From positions 297,211-361,210 of the forward strand of contig CAJNDS010002481.1 of assembly GCA_905221605.1 (NCBI GenBank): 64,000 bases of DNA. The letters are read 5' to 3'. Below, piece after piece: positions 31,713 to 43,117 of this stretch. The notes below the pieces were generated by a model. It did not search any database and was not told the origin of the DNA. It saw only the letters and a program-made list of their open reading frames with translations. Every line of letters begins with the position of its first letter. Position 1 is the stretch's first letter. Source of the stretch: Symbiodinium natans. Taxonomy: Eukaryota; Sar; Dinophyceae; Suessiales; Symbiodiniaceae. The translations under genes and the position numbers were made by a program.

Positions 31713-32940
31713 TCAGCTCTAAGGCGTGAGTTTTATCTTCAGAAGAGGGGGTGTTTTTGGGTTTTTTGGTGCCATTGAAGGGGCGATGGCACTGAGATAG
31801 CACACACTTAGATTCAGGTCAGCCGGTGTCGCAGCGCATGTTAAGTGGTGCTAAGTTCTGAGATTCTGAGAGTCGTGTTTGGGTGCGGGCGAATCGGCCA
31901 GGGAAGCTTTAACTTGGTAAGGACGGTCGAGACTTGAGAGACACTTGAGACACTTCAGAGCACACCGTGGAGATCTGGCAAGGAGTGAGCAGAGAACAGT
32001 GCAGAGCACGGTGATCAGCATAGCGGCATAGCGCCAAGCTCAAGCGACGACATCCCGGAATTCGACTCACATGACCGGACTCAAAGTCACGTGACGACAT
32101 CCCGCAACTCGACTCACAAGAGCAGCGAAGAGCAGCCAGAGCTCGTGACTCAATGAGTCTGCATCCTGCGAAACCATAACGTGGTAACACGCCGACCAAG
32201 ATCTCAGTAGTTGGGGTGTGATATTGATATCAATGCGATATCAGTGTGGTAGCAGTGCAGCTTTAGGCGTCGGCATGGAGACCCACCTGAATGACGTTCA
32301 AGACGGCAAAGCCAACCAAACACCGGTACCTGGAAGATTTTTGATCCGCACGATCCGCACGCTTTGCCCTAAAATCTTACAAGGAATTAGGACTAAGATG
32401 TTGAGGTGACAGGCGGATCAGACAGGCTCAAGGTCAAGGTCGAGCTGCTCTCCAGCAAAAGCCGGTACCGAACTTCCAAAAACCGTATGTTTCGTTTGTG
32501 TTTTTCTGATTTTCTTAGCCTAACGCGACCCAATTTGCAGCGCCAACTTGAATCATACGACGATGGGTCCGTTTGACGACCATGGATTTGTCCATTGTCG
32601 GTCTCCTGGACATAAGCGATTTCAACTTGCCAGCGCTGACAACTATGTTGCCAATCACCAAAAAATTGTTTGTGTGACAAATATACATACATACAGTATA
32701 CACATACCGATGTCCGTACATAGAGAGGTGCATGTGCCTGTTGCATGCATGGATGCATGCATGCGTGGATGGATGGATGCACCGATGGATGGATGCACGT
32801 GGATGGATGGACGGATGGATGTGGATTCATTTACTTGCGTAGGCAGGTGTGCATGTATGCATGTCAATGTATGTAGGGCGTTGACTACACCCGTGTCTGA
32901 AATCCATGCCAGCGTTGTCTAGGTCAGCATAGAAAGACGT
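31713..32940. other. no gene recognised; short direct repeats
   Basis: A doubled 25-bp word, GACGACATCCCG followed by AA.TCGACTCACA, lies near 32047-32120, and a TGGA/TGCA microsatellite at 32740-32830. Frames are short and unlike protein. Confidence 0.45.
32740..32830. repeat. (GGAT)n/(GCAT)n microsatellite
   Basis: Mixed tetranucleotides ATGC and GGAT alternate over about 90 bp. Confidence 0.9.
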
Positions 32941-33711
32941 CACAAGGACGCGAAGGTGTCTGACCCAATCTTTATATCCAAGTTGTCCATACTGATGCTA
33001 ATCTCTGGAAGACTCGGATGGGCTGTGTTGTTGCACAACAAGACACATGACCAAATCCTCACTTCAACGCTACCTTTTCCATTCTGAAGTCTGGTCAACA
33101 AGCCCCCATCCGCCAGGTCACAAGATAAAGACAGCGGAGAAGTACTCGCTCCTGGTCTTACTTCAGCAATAGCAGAACTGTCGTCAGCTGTGCTCTGGGC
33201 AAGAGTGATTGTACGATTCATGCACCGGTACGAAGCTCTGTGGAGAGAACCCGATAAGCACAAGGGCCGAATCCGGTCACAACAGCATCACTTCTTCGAC
33301 AGCTGGGTCCAACTACGTCAGCGCTTCACCGGACCACCCTGCAGACGGGTCCACAACCAAAGCCAAGCCGCAAATGCTCCACCAGTATGCGACAAGGCGT
33401 TATCCAGTTAGCGAAGAGGACCTAGCATGCGCGAATGTTGGCATGGACATGCATGGACTCCTTTGGGATGAGAGGAAGCTTTGGCGCCTAAGCCGGACAC
33501 GACTGCAGTGCCACAAAGCGGTGTACCACCTTATAACTCTCACTTTCGGGAAGATGGATCAAGGCAAGCGGGGCGAAACTGCTGCTGCAATGGACCCTTC
33601 AAACCGTCGAGCTCCTCACCCTGAACACATACACGATGCCAAGACGACACCAAGCAAGGAATACATTCCCACGCAATCCCCAGAATGAACAGGCCCAGGG
33701 TAACGGTCAGA

Positions 33712-33772
33712 ATGCTCCGGCCTCGAACATGGTGAGCATGGAGCGCGAGAAGGTGCCAAAGTAAGCGAACAC
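33712..33772 (-). CDS. channel pore-helix exon
   Basis: Preceded by an acceptor-like TTGTTAG, the exon reads FGTFSRSMLTMFEAG. In this family the pore word is normally followed by a Thr/Leu-Gly/Ala-Asn-Trp sequence, which must come from the next exon. Here a stop follows within three codons unless splicing occurs after TTCGAG (a possible GC donor). Confidence 0.6.
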
Positions 33773-36700
33773 TAACAACCTGCCAGGGACACGGGGCGAG
33801 CTGACAACAGGAAGATCTTCTCATCCAAGACAGATTGCACGCATGAACTCTAAGTGCTCAACCCACGGTACTACGGTACCCAACAGCAACCTGGGATTCC
33901 TGGGACCCCTGACACCCTGCATCACCGAAAAGCTGCCTGTTCTCCTGCGAAAGGGCGTTGGGGTTGCGGATGTGTGTTTGAACTGTGTACATGATGACGA
34001 TGGCACCAATGCACCTTAGCTCCGGTTTGAGAGGTTGCCTTCGCCATTTCCGCCAGAATCTACGGACTTGAGGACTGCTGAGGCGTGGGGGATTTGTGGA
34101 ACTTGCGGCTTAGGCTTCACTGCTCGCGAATATAGAAGGCCGTTGGCTTGACTTCGAGTGCTTCCCACGTGCCAATGCATAGCTTCAAGATTCACGGCTC
34201 CTGGCGGCGCTCATACGGGAGCCCTACACAATAGACCGCTCTAACATTGCACCCGAACGCTGCAGAGCAGGATCCTTTATCAGAGCACCTTAAGAACCAA
34301 CAATCAAGCAAGAAAGGTGAACAAACAACAGCCGAGGCACTGGATGACCAAGAGGACGCACAAGGACCAGAATAAAGTACCCACGCTGGCACGGAGGCAC
34401 TTCCTTGGAGTCTGTAAAGCATGTGTGATTCATGTGGGGTCCACTCGTAGGGCGTCCAGGGGCCCAGTGCATGAAGCCATGAAGCTTCACTACATTCGGG
34501 TCTTTCTGTCATTCCCGCGCTCCAAGTTTAGCGTCTGAACACTTCTGTTGCAACCAATCCTTGGACAAGAACGCAGGGAAAGACGTCCCTGAACAAGTAC
34601 AAGTACTTCCTAGCAAACCTCCTGGGCAAGCCCCTAAGACCAGCCCGGCGGCATGATCATGTTCAGCGAGTCAAGCACACTCGAAACCTGCGGCGAAGAA
34701 GCGAAACTTGAAACCCGCAGCTGGCCGGCAAAAAAGAAACACCCAGATTGTGATGGTGAGACGTTCCTCCCTCAGGCCGGAATGATTTGGGACTTCTCAC
34801 AATGAGAGTCGTAAGGAAGCCACAGGTTCTGGCAGGCTCCCAGCCCAATAACTTCTGGCTTCCAGGCTCCCCCCGGGCGTCGAGGTTTCCTATTCGCCTC
34901 GGCTTCCGCGAAGCGTCTTTTAATTCGAACAGGCAGACCGGGATCTGATCTCCTTCCCCCCCCAAGTTCCCCTTTTCCCCTGACACCTTTAAAACCACCC
35001 CCCACCCCCCCTAAGAACCTCTGTGGCCCAGCTTGAAACCATGGGTTTCACCGGAGGGGCCTTCTTGGGTTCACGACTTAAAACCTCTCCCAGGACTGCT
35101 GCGAACGCTACACTGCTACACTCGCCCCCGCGTTCGGCCAGCCCGGCGAGGCGGCACGCGCAAGCGCTTACAATTATAGGGAATTATATGAAATTAAGTG
35201 AATTGATGTGAAATGATGTCAAATGATATGAGGTTCTATGGTTCTGCTGATGTTCCACCCCTGACAGCGCCAAGTATGAGGGCATCGGAAGCCAAAAATG
35301 CTCTGGCCTTTAAAATTCGGATGCTCCGAGTCAGCTTCGTGAGGCGCAGCAACCGAAGGACCTGAGAAGGCAGGCGTCTTCGGAGGGTTGCGAAGTGCAA
35401 CGACCGGCGGCATCCGCACAATGGGATTGGTCCATGAGGCAGGGACACTTGTGTTGAACATCCCGGGCGTGATAAGGTCGACAACACCTCAGAGCCAAGG
35501 CCCTATCCAGAATCCAGAAGGGCATATGAAGTAGGGTTTATATTTCTTGTACCTCCAAAAGGACACCCGTATACACTCACCGATATTAAAAAGGAACCTC
35601 ATATACACTCACCAATAACAGCAATATATACCCTGCTTCATATGAACGGAGCAGGACATGCCGCGAAGCCTGATCGGCCTAAACTGGATCCACGTCTGAT
35701 CTCGGCAGTGTCAAAGCCACCAATACAGCATGGGATTGTGTCATTACACATTGAAGTCCAACCGTCCTTGAAGTGCGGTCTGGGATGTGAACTTCAACCC
35801 CAAACCCGAATTTGAGACCCACTAACATCCGAAACTGCAAACCTGCAGCGCAAGCACTCGACAGGACCACGACAAGGTCCAGCCAGTTGAACCAATCGTA
35901 GAAGAACGTCTTCCCTCGCGAGAGATGTGAGCTGCAGGCGGGGCACTGCATTCAGCTTGAACCGCCGCTTTCACTTAAGACTTAGGCGACTTAGGCTTCA
36001 GCTCCATGTGCCGTTGCCAGGGGCCCCTACGGCCCCTACCCCTAGGGTTCGGTATGTTCGGTGGGTTCTGGGGCCGCCACAGAAAAGAGATCCTCTGATC
36101 ACGACATCGGCCAAGAAGAGGGACCTGACTGAACTTCGAGGCCAAGCACTTATAAGGCCTCAAGATGCTCTCAGACTTCGGAACCGAGTGTGGTCAAGCC
36201 AGAGGCGCGTGAAGGTCACCTGCAGCACATCGAAGGCAGTTGCGATCCCAGGCCAGAGCTCATCTGCCGAAGCGCTGTAGCCTGCTTGTTTTTTTTGCAG
36301 CTCTCCGCGGCACTGGCAGAAGTGTTTTCTCGTCTGACAGGACGAAATCTGACGAATTGCATCTCTCTCTCTCTCTCTCTTGCCTCCACTAAGTACGAGA
36401 GCTTGAAGAGACCCCTTGCTATGTCACAACTCATCATCTGTTCCAACTCCCGGAAATGTTAGGTGTTGGAAGTCGAGGCTGCGGAGAGGTCAAGCAACCC
36501 TAAACGAACAAAGGAGCAATCAACACATCGAATGAAATCGCGCAAGGTCCACCCTTGTCCAAACCTGAGGGAAGCAGGGCACCACCCAGCCCATCAAGGC
36601 TGCTTAGTGACCGGGAAAGCCGATCGAGTGAGCAAGCTGAAAACCTTCGTACCTCAGTCCGGGATCTTTTAAGCATAAGCATATGCACGACTGTCGCCTC

Positions 36701-37290
36701 GCCCTGCCAAACTTTACGAGGGGTGAATGGGGTGAATCGGTGTTCCTGTTCTGCTCTGAGCTTCTCTATGAAAGTCTGCGAAGCATCGTCCTCCAAGAGA
36801 TGCGTGTTTTTGGTCTAAAGTCTCTTAAGGATGTTCAGAGCACAGGAAGGGGCTTAAGTAGGCACAAGAGGTGCAAACCTCATGATATGCAGCCAGGTCA
36901 CTGGAACTGAAGACCAATCAGCAAAGCATTCACAAAAATCAGAAGCGTGACGGCAAGCCTAGGTGTCTGGGTCAAGATGAGGACAAGAATAAGTTCCAAG
37001 ACAGTCTGCACGTTCGCCACGATGCCCCTTGGACCCCATTGTGTTTCGAGAGATAGCAAAAACTCCACACCGCAGTCTGACTGGGGTCGGGGGATGGCCA
37101 GGGGAAAGAGCTCAAACTGCTCAAGCTGCTCAAGCCAAACCGTTTCCAGACCCTCGCGGCCAGATCAGCTTGAGGTGTTGCTGCTACACGTAAACATGTC
37201 CAATTGCATCGGCATAGGTTCGCGAAGCTGGGCCAGAATCCCCCACTGGAAGCAGCGACAGCATGCCGCCACAAACATCTCAAGTCTTCG
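33712..37290 (-). CDS. voltage-gated cation channel, multi-exon (partial)
   Basis: Several minus-strand exons carry parts of a six-helix channel in the correct order. About 36905-37290: N-terminal piece ending in a hydrophobic helix RLAVTLLIFVNALLIGLQF, typical of S1. About 36216-36450: FRELEQMMSCDIARGLFKL. About 35845-35933: GKTFFYDWFNWLDLVVVLSS, the S2-S3 turn and S3 with its WFNWLD signature. About 33915-34015: GAIVIMYTVQTHIRNPNA, the S5 end and extracellular loop. About 33712-33772: VFAYFGTFSRSMLTMFEAG, the pore helix characteristic of dinoflagellate channels. An S4 exon and S6 were not found, so the model is incomplete and could be degenerate. The channel would sit in the plasma or an internal membrane; ion selectivity cannot be judged. 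Confidence 0.6.
35548..35636. repeat. dispersed short repeat, copy 2
   Basis: Collinear with the reverse complement of 15832-15948 (see that entry). The word TATACACTCACC occurs twice inside this copy. Confidence 0.6.
35845..35933 (-). CDS. channel S3 exon
   Basis: Begins after an acceptor-like CTGCAG at 35934 and reads HLSRGKTFFYDWFNWLDLVV followed by VLSSACAAG. The aromatic-Asp pattern and hydrophobic run match helix S3 of voltage-gated cation channels. Confidence 0.65.
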
Positions 37291-37536
37291 CTTTAGTTGC
37301 TGGTTACTGCTGGTTACTGCTGGTTGCTCGGAGCCCTAAAGTCGCACTCAGGAGAACTCCCAGGAGAACTGTACCACAAATCATGGGAGGCCTTACCGAG
37401 GCCCAAGGCCTTACATGGCCGGGTAGCTCGTACTGCGGGGCAGCAAAGATTCGTCGCAAACGGCCACAGCACGAGTGGTCCTCCTCGCAAAGGCGCAAAG
37501 GCGAGTGCCGCTGCAGCCGCCGAAGCTACATTGCTA

Positions 37537-37582
37537 CATGATGGCTACATGATGGCTACATGATGGCTACATGATGGCTACA
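37537..37582. repeat. 11-bp tandem repeat GCTACATGATG
   Basis: Four consecutive GCTACATGATG units, with GCTACATT variants at either end. Confidence 0.9.
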
Positions 37583-40200
37583 TTGCTACATGTCCAAAAG
37601 CACACGCAGACCGCAGGCAGACTTGGGTTCGCGGACCCGTGGTGCGCATTTCACGACGTGCAACATTGTGCAAGCAACATTGTGCAAAGAGGACAAGAGT
37701 CTCTCGTGCCTTTCGTGTTCTGAGGAGACCTGCGCGTTGCATTGCACGAGAAGCCGACGATCTGCCCACAACAACATACCAACCTTAACCCTTCCTGGTG
37801 GAAGTCAACTTAATAGAAAGCTCTCACGTTTTTGTGTAACTAAGGCTCTCAGACATTAAGACTCTCCCTGTTCACAGCATCCTCGGGGGGCTCGTAGGGC
37901 GTCCCCTCCATCATCGAGCCCAGCTCCATCTGCAACTCCTCTCATCCACATGTCCATTTGAAACCATGATTCCTGCAGTTTAGGGTACGATAGGGTGTAG
38001 ATTCGTCGTAGGCTCTGCAGGATTCTGTCCATCAGCAGTCGTGGCAGGACTGCTAGGTCTGTCGCTGACACTGATGCTGAAGACTTCGAAGACTGGCAAC
38101 TTTAGTAATGCCCATGAAGATCACCACGGCAGAGACCAGACAGTGACAAAGCCAGCGAATGGACTTAGCATAGCGACAACAAGGTTGAACCTTGCACTGG
38201 AGGGGGCAACCAATAGCACGAGTAGCCAGTATCTCCCAGTAATTCAGTACAAGGTTGAACTACCACTGCCACACCAACAAGAACACAACATGGGTAGAAG
38301 ACCGACAGCAGCTGCCATAATGGCAATTGAGCACAACAATTTGGGCATGGCAGAAAGAACACGCACAATCAGCCTGATAAAGCACCTGATAACCTGGCAG
38401 CCCAAACACAACAACACTGGTGGTGCTCACGATGCACACCGAACGGCCGTTCCAATGTTTTGTCGCAGTCCCTCGAACACCGCCAGCACATATTGCCAAT
38501 ACGGACAGCAACAAACAAGACTTGCAATGACAAGAGGACTAGGAGCTTGGCATTCAGGAGGCATCGGGGCTACAACGCGTGAGATTGAGAAGCACGTGCC
38601 GGCTGGGGACTTAAAGTCTTTCACCGACACCCTTGGATTCCCTTACTCCAAAAACCGCACATAAAGCCTGCCCCAAATCCCTTAAGCCCTTGTCTGTGGC
38701 ACTCAGATTCCTGCAGACCCCCTAAACCCTAAACCCTAAACCCTAAACCCTAAAACCTAAACCCTAAACCCTAAACCCTAAACCCTAAACCCTAAACCCT
38801 AAACCCTTCCACACCTCATTCCACTAAAGGTGTCCACTAAACTGCCCTTCTCTTCTCCTCAGCTGCCTGGGTCAGCGCCTTCTCATCTGGCTCCACCGGC
38901 TCCACCCGGCTCTCACGCGTTGCCTGTACCTTCAGAGAGAAAGATCCGGCTCATGAGAGCACTCTACTAACTCTGCTAGGGTTTAGGGTTTAGGGTTTAG
39001 GGTTTAGGGTTTAGGGTTTAGGGTTTAGGGTTTAGGGAACACTCAGAGAGAGGACGAGAAAACGAGCACCTGTCGTCTCCTCGGGTACTCATCGCAGTCG
39101 TCATTATGAACTCATTCTACCAAAGTAGCATGTGTAGGGGAGGTCTGAGGCTACTGTTGTGGACACTCAAAGAGTAGCAAAAACTGAAAGGCCCCGCGTC
39201 TCCTCCACGTCCTCGCCGGACAGGGGAGCCAAACAGCTCGAAACGGAGATGTTCTTCCCCTTAGAAAAGCTCTTTTAAAGTGCTCTTGAAGTCTTAGAGA
39301 CGGTGACTTAAGGTCGAAGTTGGAAGAGGTGGTCCGACTCGGAATGCGAGATGGAATGCGAGAGAGAGAGAGAGAGAGAGCACATCTCTGCAGACGATTC
39401 TTTGCACGGGACCACTCTGAGTTTCCTGCGTTGCTTTGCCTTGCTCTGCGCTGCTTTGCGTTGCTTTGTACGTCCTTGTACTCCAAACACAGTAACCAAC
39501 TTTTCGCGCAAAGCCGCTATGTGCCGTTGCGAAGTTCGCGGCGACTGTCGTGGTGTCGATGGCTTCGGCGACATGTCGGGCACCGGAACCTCAGCTGTTG
39601 CGCATCAGGGCCGCAAACATGGCTAGCCCAATGCCTGAACATCCCGAGTGGGAAAAAGCAGCTGACTCAGGACTGAAAGACTGCTTTCCAAATGAACGGG
39701 CCCTGGCCCTGGCCCTACCCCGACATCACCGCTTTTGGCTTTCACAAGCTGCCCCTGCATGCAACTCCGTGCCTTTTTGCTGCTCTGTTTTTTCTTCTCT
39801 TCCGGAAGCCTGAGAGCAAAAAGCACTAAGCCATAGCCCGCTGAACCACAGGACCATCCCAGATGCTCTGGGGGAGAGGTGGTCCTTCACAGCAGCCTCT
39901 GGCAAAACCTGCGGATCGCTGCAAGGAGCTTGGAACAAGTTCTAGAACTGCGATGACTATGACGCAAACCTCGAGATGGTGAACAACGTGAAAAAACAAG
40001 GGGTTCCTACTCTTCAGCCTCGACTCCCGTCAGCTCCCCCGAAGCACAGAGCCCCTTCAACCCTTCGACCCCCAGCCTCGTCGTCTTCCGGCTGGCGACT
40101 CTGTCGCTGCTGGTAAAGCAGAAGCTCCTGTGCTTAGGCTCAGCACAGGAAATGCGGAATATTGGAAGGACAGGCAAGCATAAAGCGAGGTCTTGCGAAA
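37583..40200. other. no gene assigned; opposed telomere arrays
   Basis: Besides the telomere-like arrays (own entry) I see only weak frames. A plus-strand frame of about 200 codons at 38041-38664 has unlikely composition. On the minus strand the same interval reads hydrophobic helices (for example CFIRLIVRVLSAMPKLL near 38320-38390) that might be a further membrane-protein exon. A GA microsatellite lies at 39358-39380. Confidence 0.4.
38718..39038. repeat. opposed interstitial telomere arrays
   Basis: About thirteen CCCTAAA heptamers (38718-38807, one unit carries an extra A) face about nine TTTAGGG heptamers (38976-39038) across roughly 168 bp of unique, Pro/Ser-codon-rich sequence. Geometry is identical to the pairs at 7.5, 13.2 and 15.3 kb. 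Confidence 0.95.
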
Positions 40201-40204
40201 TACA

Positions 40205-40415
40205 TGGCTTGTTTATCCGACGTCGCTTCTCAGGATCTCGTCAGCTCTCAAGGGCCATGGCAGTGCAAAAAAAGTCCGGTTCGAGGTCTCACTTTGATGG
40301 CCTTTTTTGATGGCCTTTGAAATTGGGGGCTCCAATGGGTCCATCGCGTGCTTCAGCTCGGCGAGCTCGTTCAGATGCGTGGACACCAGCTTTTCCATCA
40401 AGTGCCTCACTGCGC
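40205..40415 (-). CDS. exon-like minus-strand ORF, unidentified
   Basis: About 65 codons of ordinary, helical composition (MEKLVSTHLNELAELKHAM; PLEPPISKAIKKGHQ) with no stop, starting after sequence that could hold an acceptor. No family recognised. Confidence 0.35.
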
Positions 40416-41379
40416 CGTTGGGGGATGCGTTGGGCTTCCGGGCTCCTAGCCTTCTGGCGCAGCCTTATGCCATCTCTCGGCTCAGGGGCTCATGCTTGTG
40501 ATGTGCGGAGCATTTGGATCAGAGTGTTACATGAACTGAGAAGCAGCTATCATCTGAGGGTCCACCATGGCCTATGGCTGAATTTCCCAGACTCTTGCCC
40601 AATTTTTTGGAGCTTAGGTGCCTGAACTCTTCGGAGCAATCATCTGCATCCCGTCTCCTCGCGGATTCGGGCTGTCAAACCAAGTCGTGAAACGCATGAA
40701 TGGGAGGCACCCGATTTGATGGGTAGGGCACCGAGCGTGAGACTCTCCTGGCCTAACCAATCCTGGTTACTAGTTACATGGATCGCACATCTGCGCGACC
40801 TGCATTCCTGGGACAGCAAACTTAAAGAAACCTCTCATAGCTAGCCTCTGGCTCTGCGGCAAACAGAAAAACCTGTCTGACCAATGATGGTCAAGCAGCT
40901 CGACAGCTTGCAGCTGCGCGACAGGCTCCACCACCTCCCCACCCTGCAAGGCGGAACCAAGGCGGAACCAGGCGCCAACGAGTACTGAGCTGAGCGGGAA
41001 GTGTCCCGTGGGAGCTCAGAGCTGAGGTCTGAACCGTAGACCGACAGAGCAGGCAGGCGGCCATCGAGGGATGTGAGCTAAGAAGAAACTCTGAAAAAAA
41101 GACTCGTTGACATCAGGTTGGACAACTAGGCGTGCTGGTTCCTTCGAGTGCGCCGGTGGTAGGATGGTCTTTGCCTGCTTCCTGTCTGAGCCGAACGAAT
41201 GCAACAAGCTCCTACAAGATGTCCGTGCTGCTGGTGCACAGACCTGCTAAAGCGAGGTGGAGGGTAGTTCAGCAGACCCACCCCTCGCCAACAAAATCAG
41301 GAGCTCATCACGACCCTTCTAAAAATCATCGTGTTTCTCCAGTACTGAAAAGGACTGGAATTCAGCCAAGAGAAATGTC

Positions 41380-41945
41380 ATCAGAACATGTCATCAGCTT
41401 CCAGTGACTTCTCCTTCTCCAGTGCCTCGACGCAGGTGACATGTTTTTGTTCCATCAGGGGGCCATCATTGTCTTCAAACGTCGCCCATCACGATCAAAG
41501 GCAAAGATCTGGCCCTCGTTGCACATCATGGCCTGCAGATCGAATAAACACCGAAAACACAACGAAATTCTGAATATCAGTTCATCAAAACACAAGCAAA
41601 CTGTGGATGTTTTCAACGTTTCTAGAAGAAAAGAACTCAACTCATCAGCAGTCTGATCAAGGTCTTCGACGTTGACATGGACAAAGCAGCGACACAAAAA
41701 ACAGCAACAGCAATTCCAAGCACAAAGCTTCGCCAAGTCACGGCCATCTGCGAAGTGTGCCTCAGAGATCTTGGGGATCGCCGCAAGCAGCCACTAAGCA
41801 GCCACTGACCCAACTCCCTGGGGTCTGCCGAATGGCTGCGCATGCATCGATGACTTGTGCACCCCGGGGAGGATCCAGGGCAACAGCAGGAAAGGCAGAC
41901 GCCTTCTGCCGAAAAACTAGAGCACCTTCGTCGAACATCTCCACC
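41380..41945 (-). CDS. NSUN5: NSUN5-like rRNA cytosine-C5 methyltransferase exons (partial)
   Basis: Two minus-strand exons match the SAM-binding core of NSUN5/Rcm1, which methylates a cytosine of large-subunit rRNA. The first (41834-41945, after a TCTAG acceptor-like site) reads LVFRQKASAFPAVALDPP followed by GAQVIDACAA. The second (41532 down to about 41385, after CTGCAG) reads GQIFAFDRDGRRLKTM, the strand and helix that bind SAM. The eight or so residues expected between them (Pro-Gly-Asn-Lys-Thr type) are missing and would need a microexon in the about 300-bp intron. After KTMMAP the protein-like sequence continues one frame over (HVTCVEALEKEKSLEADDM), so a C is missing from a run of five at about 41457-41461. 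The catalytic cysteine exon (Pro-Ser-Cys-Ser-Gly) was not found downstream. Functional status is doubtful. Confidence 0.6.
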
Positions 41946-42547
41946 TAGACAGAAAGAGATGTGACCATATGTGATGTGTACATTTATGTATATCTGCATA
42001 TATCTGCCTTTGTTGGAGTCTGCTGTGCACTTGCACGGCGTGCCCACCACGGTAGTATCCCACGTTCAACAAGGGTAAAGCCCCATGTTTTCCTGTTTCC
42101 TCACGTCGCCCTCATGCTGCACGTTCTACATTTCCCACCACTTCAACTTTCCAGACACACCCTGTTCCCCCCGAAGAGAAGGCCTTTTCCCGAAGCCGGA
42201 TGGACATGATTTCCCCTTCGATCAAAAACAGACAACTGACGAACTTGCAGTATGCAATGCGTTTCATTTTGCTCAGGACGCTCGCGCCGACTCGCGCCTT
42301 AATACCTACATGTTGGCACCTGCACAGCATAGCACTTGTTTTCGGCTCGGGCTCCTGTTCACATGGTTTTTCAGGCCAAGGCAGCATGAGAACTGACTGT
42401 GTGCAAGTGAAAGCCTCCGAACGGTCTATCAGACAAAGGCAGCAAAATGAGAACTGACTGCATGCAAGCCTTTGGCTTTGCCATACAATCAAGCGAAAAA
42501 CAGTCAAAGCGAGAAAGCATCCTTTAAGGATGTACGAATTCGTGGTT

Positions 42548-42995
42548 TCAGACTGCAAAATCATCTGAGTTGTCACCGTTTCTATCATGTTGGCACTGAT
42601 TCAGTTCCATTCCTCTGGCGTTGTGGGCATCGGCGAGGCAGCGAGTTCGAGCCCTTGCCGCGATGGCACCCACTTCCTGCAGCAGCTTTTGCCCATCGAG
42701 CCACCCTGCCAAGAGCCCCTTGGATCCCAGCAGCAGCTGCTGCAAGCGGCCGTTGAATCTTTCAATGTCCGCCTCCGCACCGATCTTCAAAAGAATGGCC
42801 TGGACGAAGTTTTCAAGCAGAAGTTCAACACCTGGAAACACTTCATCAGAGTTCATCCTTTCAAGCGTCTGATCAACCTGTTCTTTCGCTATCGTGTGCG
42901 AACACTGCTCATCTTCGCTGATTCCTTGCGACTCCTTCGACCAGCTAAGCCTGTCAATCTTCTTTCTGATCTTCCATCCGGTCCTAACAAAGAAC
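42548..42995 (-). CDS. helical exon of an unidentified protein
   Basis: An uninterrupted minus-strand frame of about 145 codons starts after an acceptor-like GTTAG at 42996 and reads GWKIRKKIDRLSWSKES, HTIAKEQVDQTLERMNSDE, LLLENFVQAILLKIGAEADI and GRLQQLLLGSKGLLAGWL. The sequence is amphipathic-helical and entirely protein-like. Good donor-like GTGCCA/GTGACA sites lie near its 3' end. It is upstream of the NSUN5-like exons on the same strand and might be its N-terminal part or a separate gene. The plus-strand frame over the same bases (42587-43075) is the antisense shadow. Confidence 0.5.
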
Positions 42996-43117
42996 TATCT
43001 TACCAGTATATCCATGCGTACACGTATGGACTGTATACTGTAGACTTATGTTCAAAAAGAGTCGTGATGTTTTGATCAGGCCCCCCCCAACCCTGAGGTT
43101 TAGGGTCTAGGGTTTAG

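Noticed and set aside
38041-38664. 207-codon plus-strand ORF
   Set aside because: Composition is unlike other genes here, it lies on the non-coding strand, and the minus strand shows hydrophobic exon-like sequence over the same bases.
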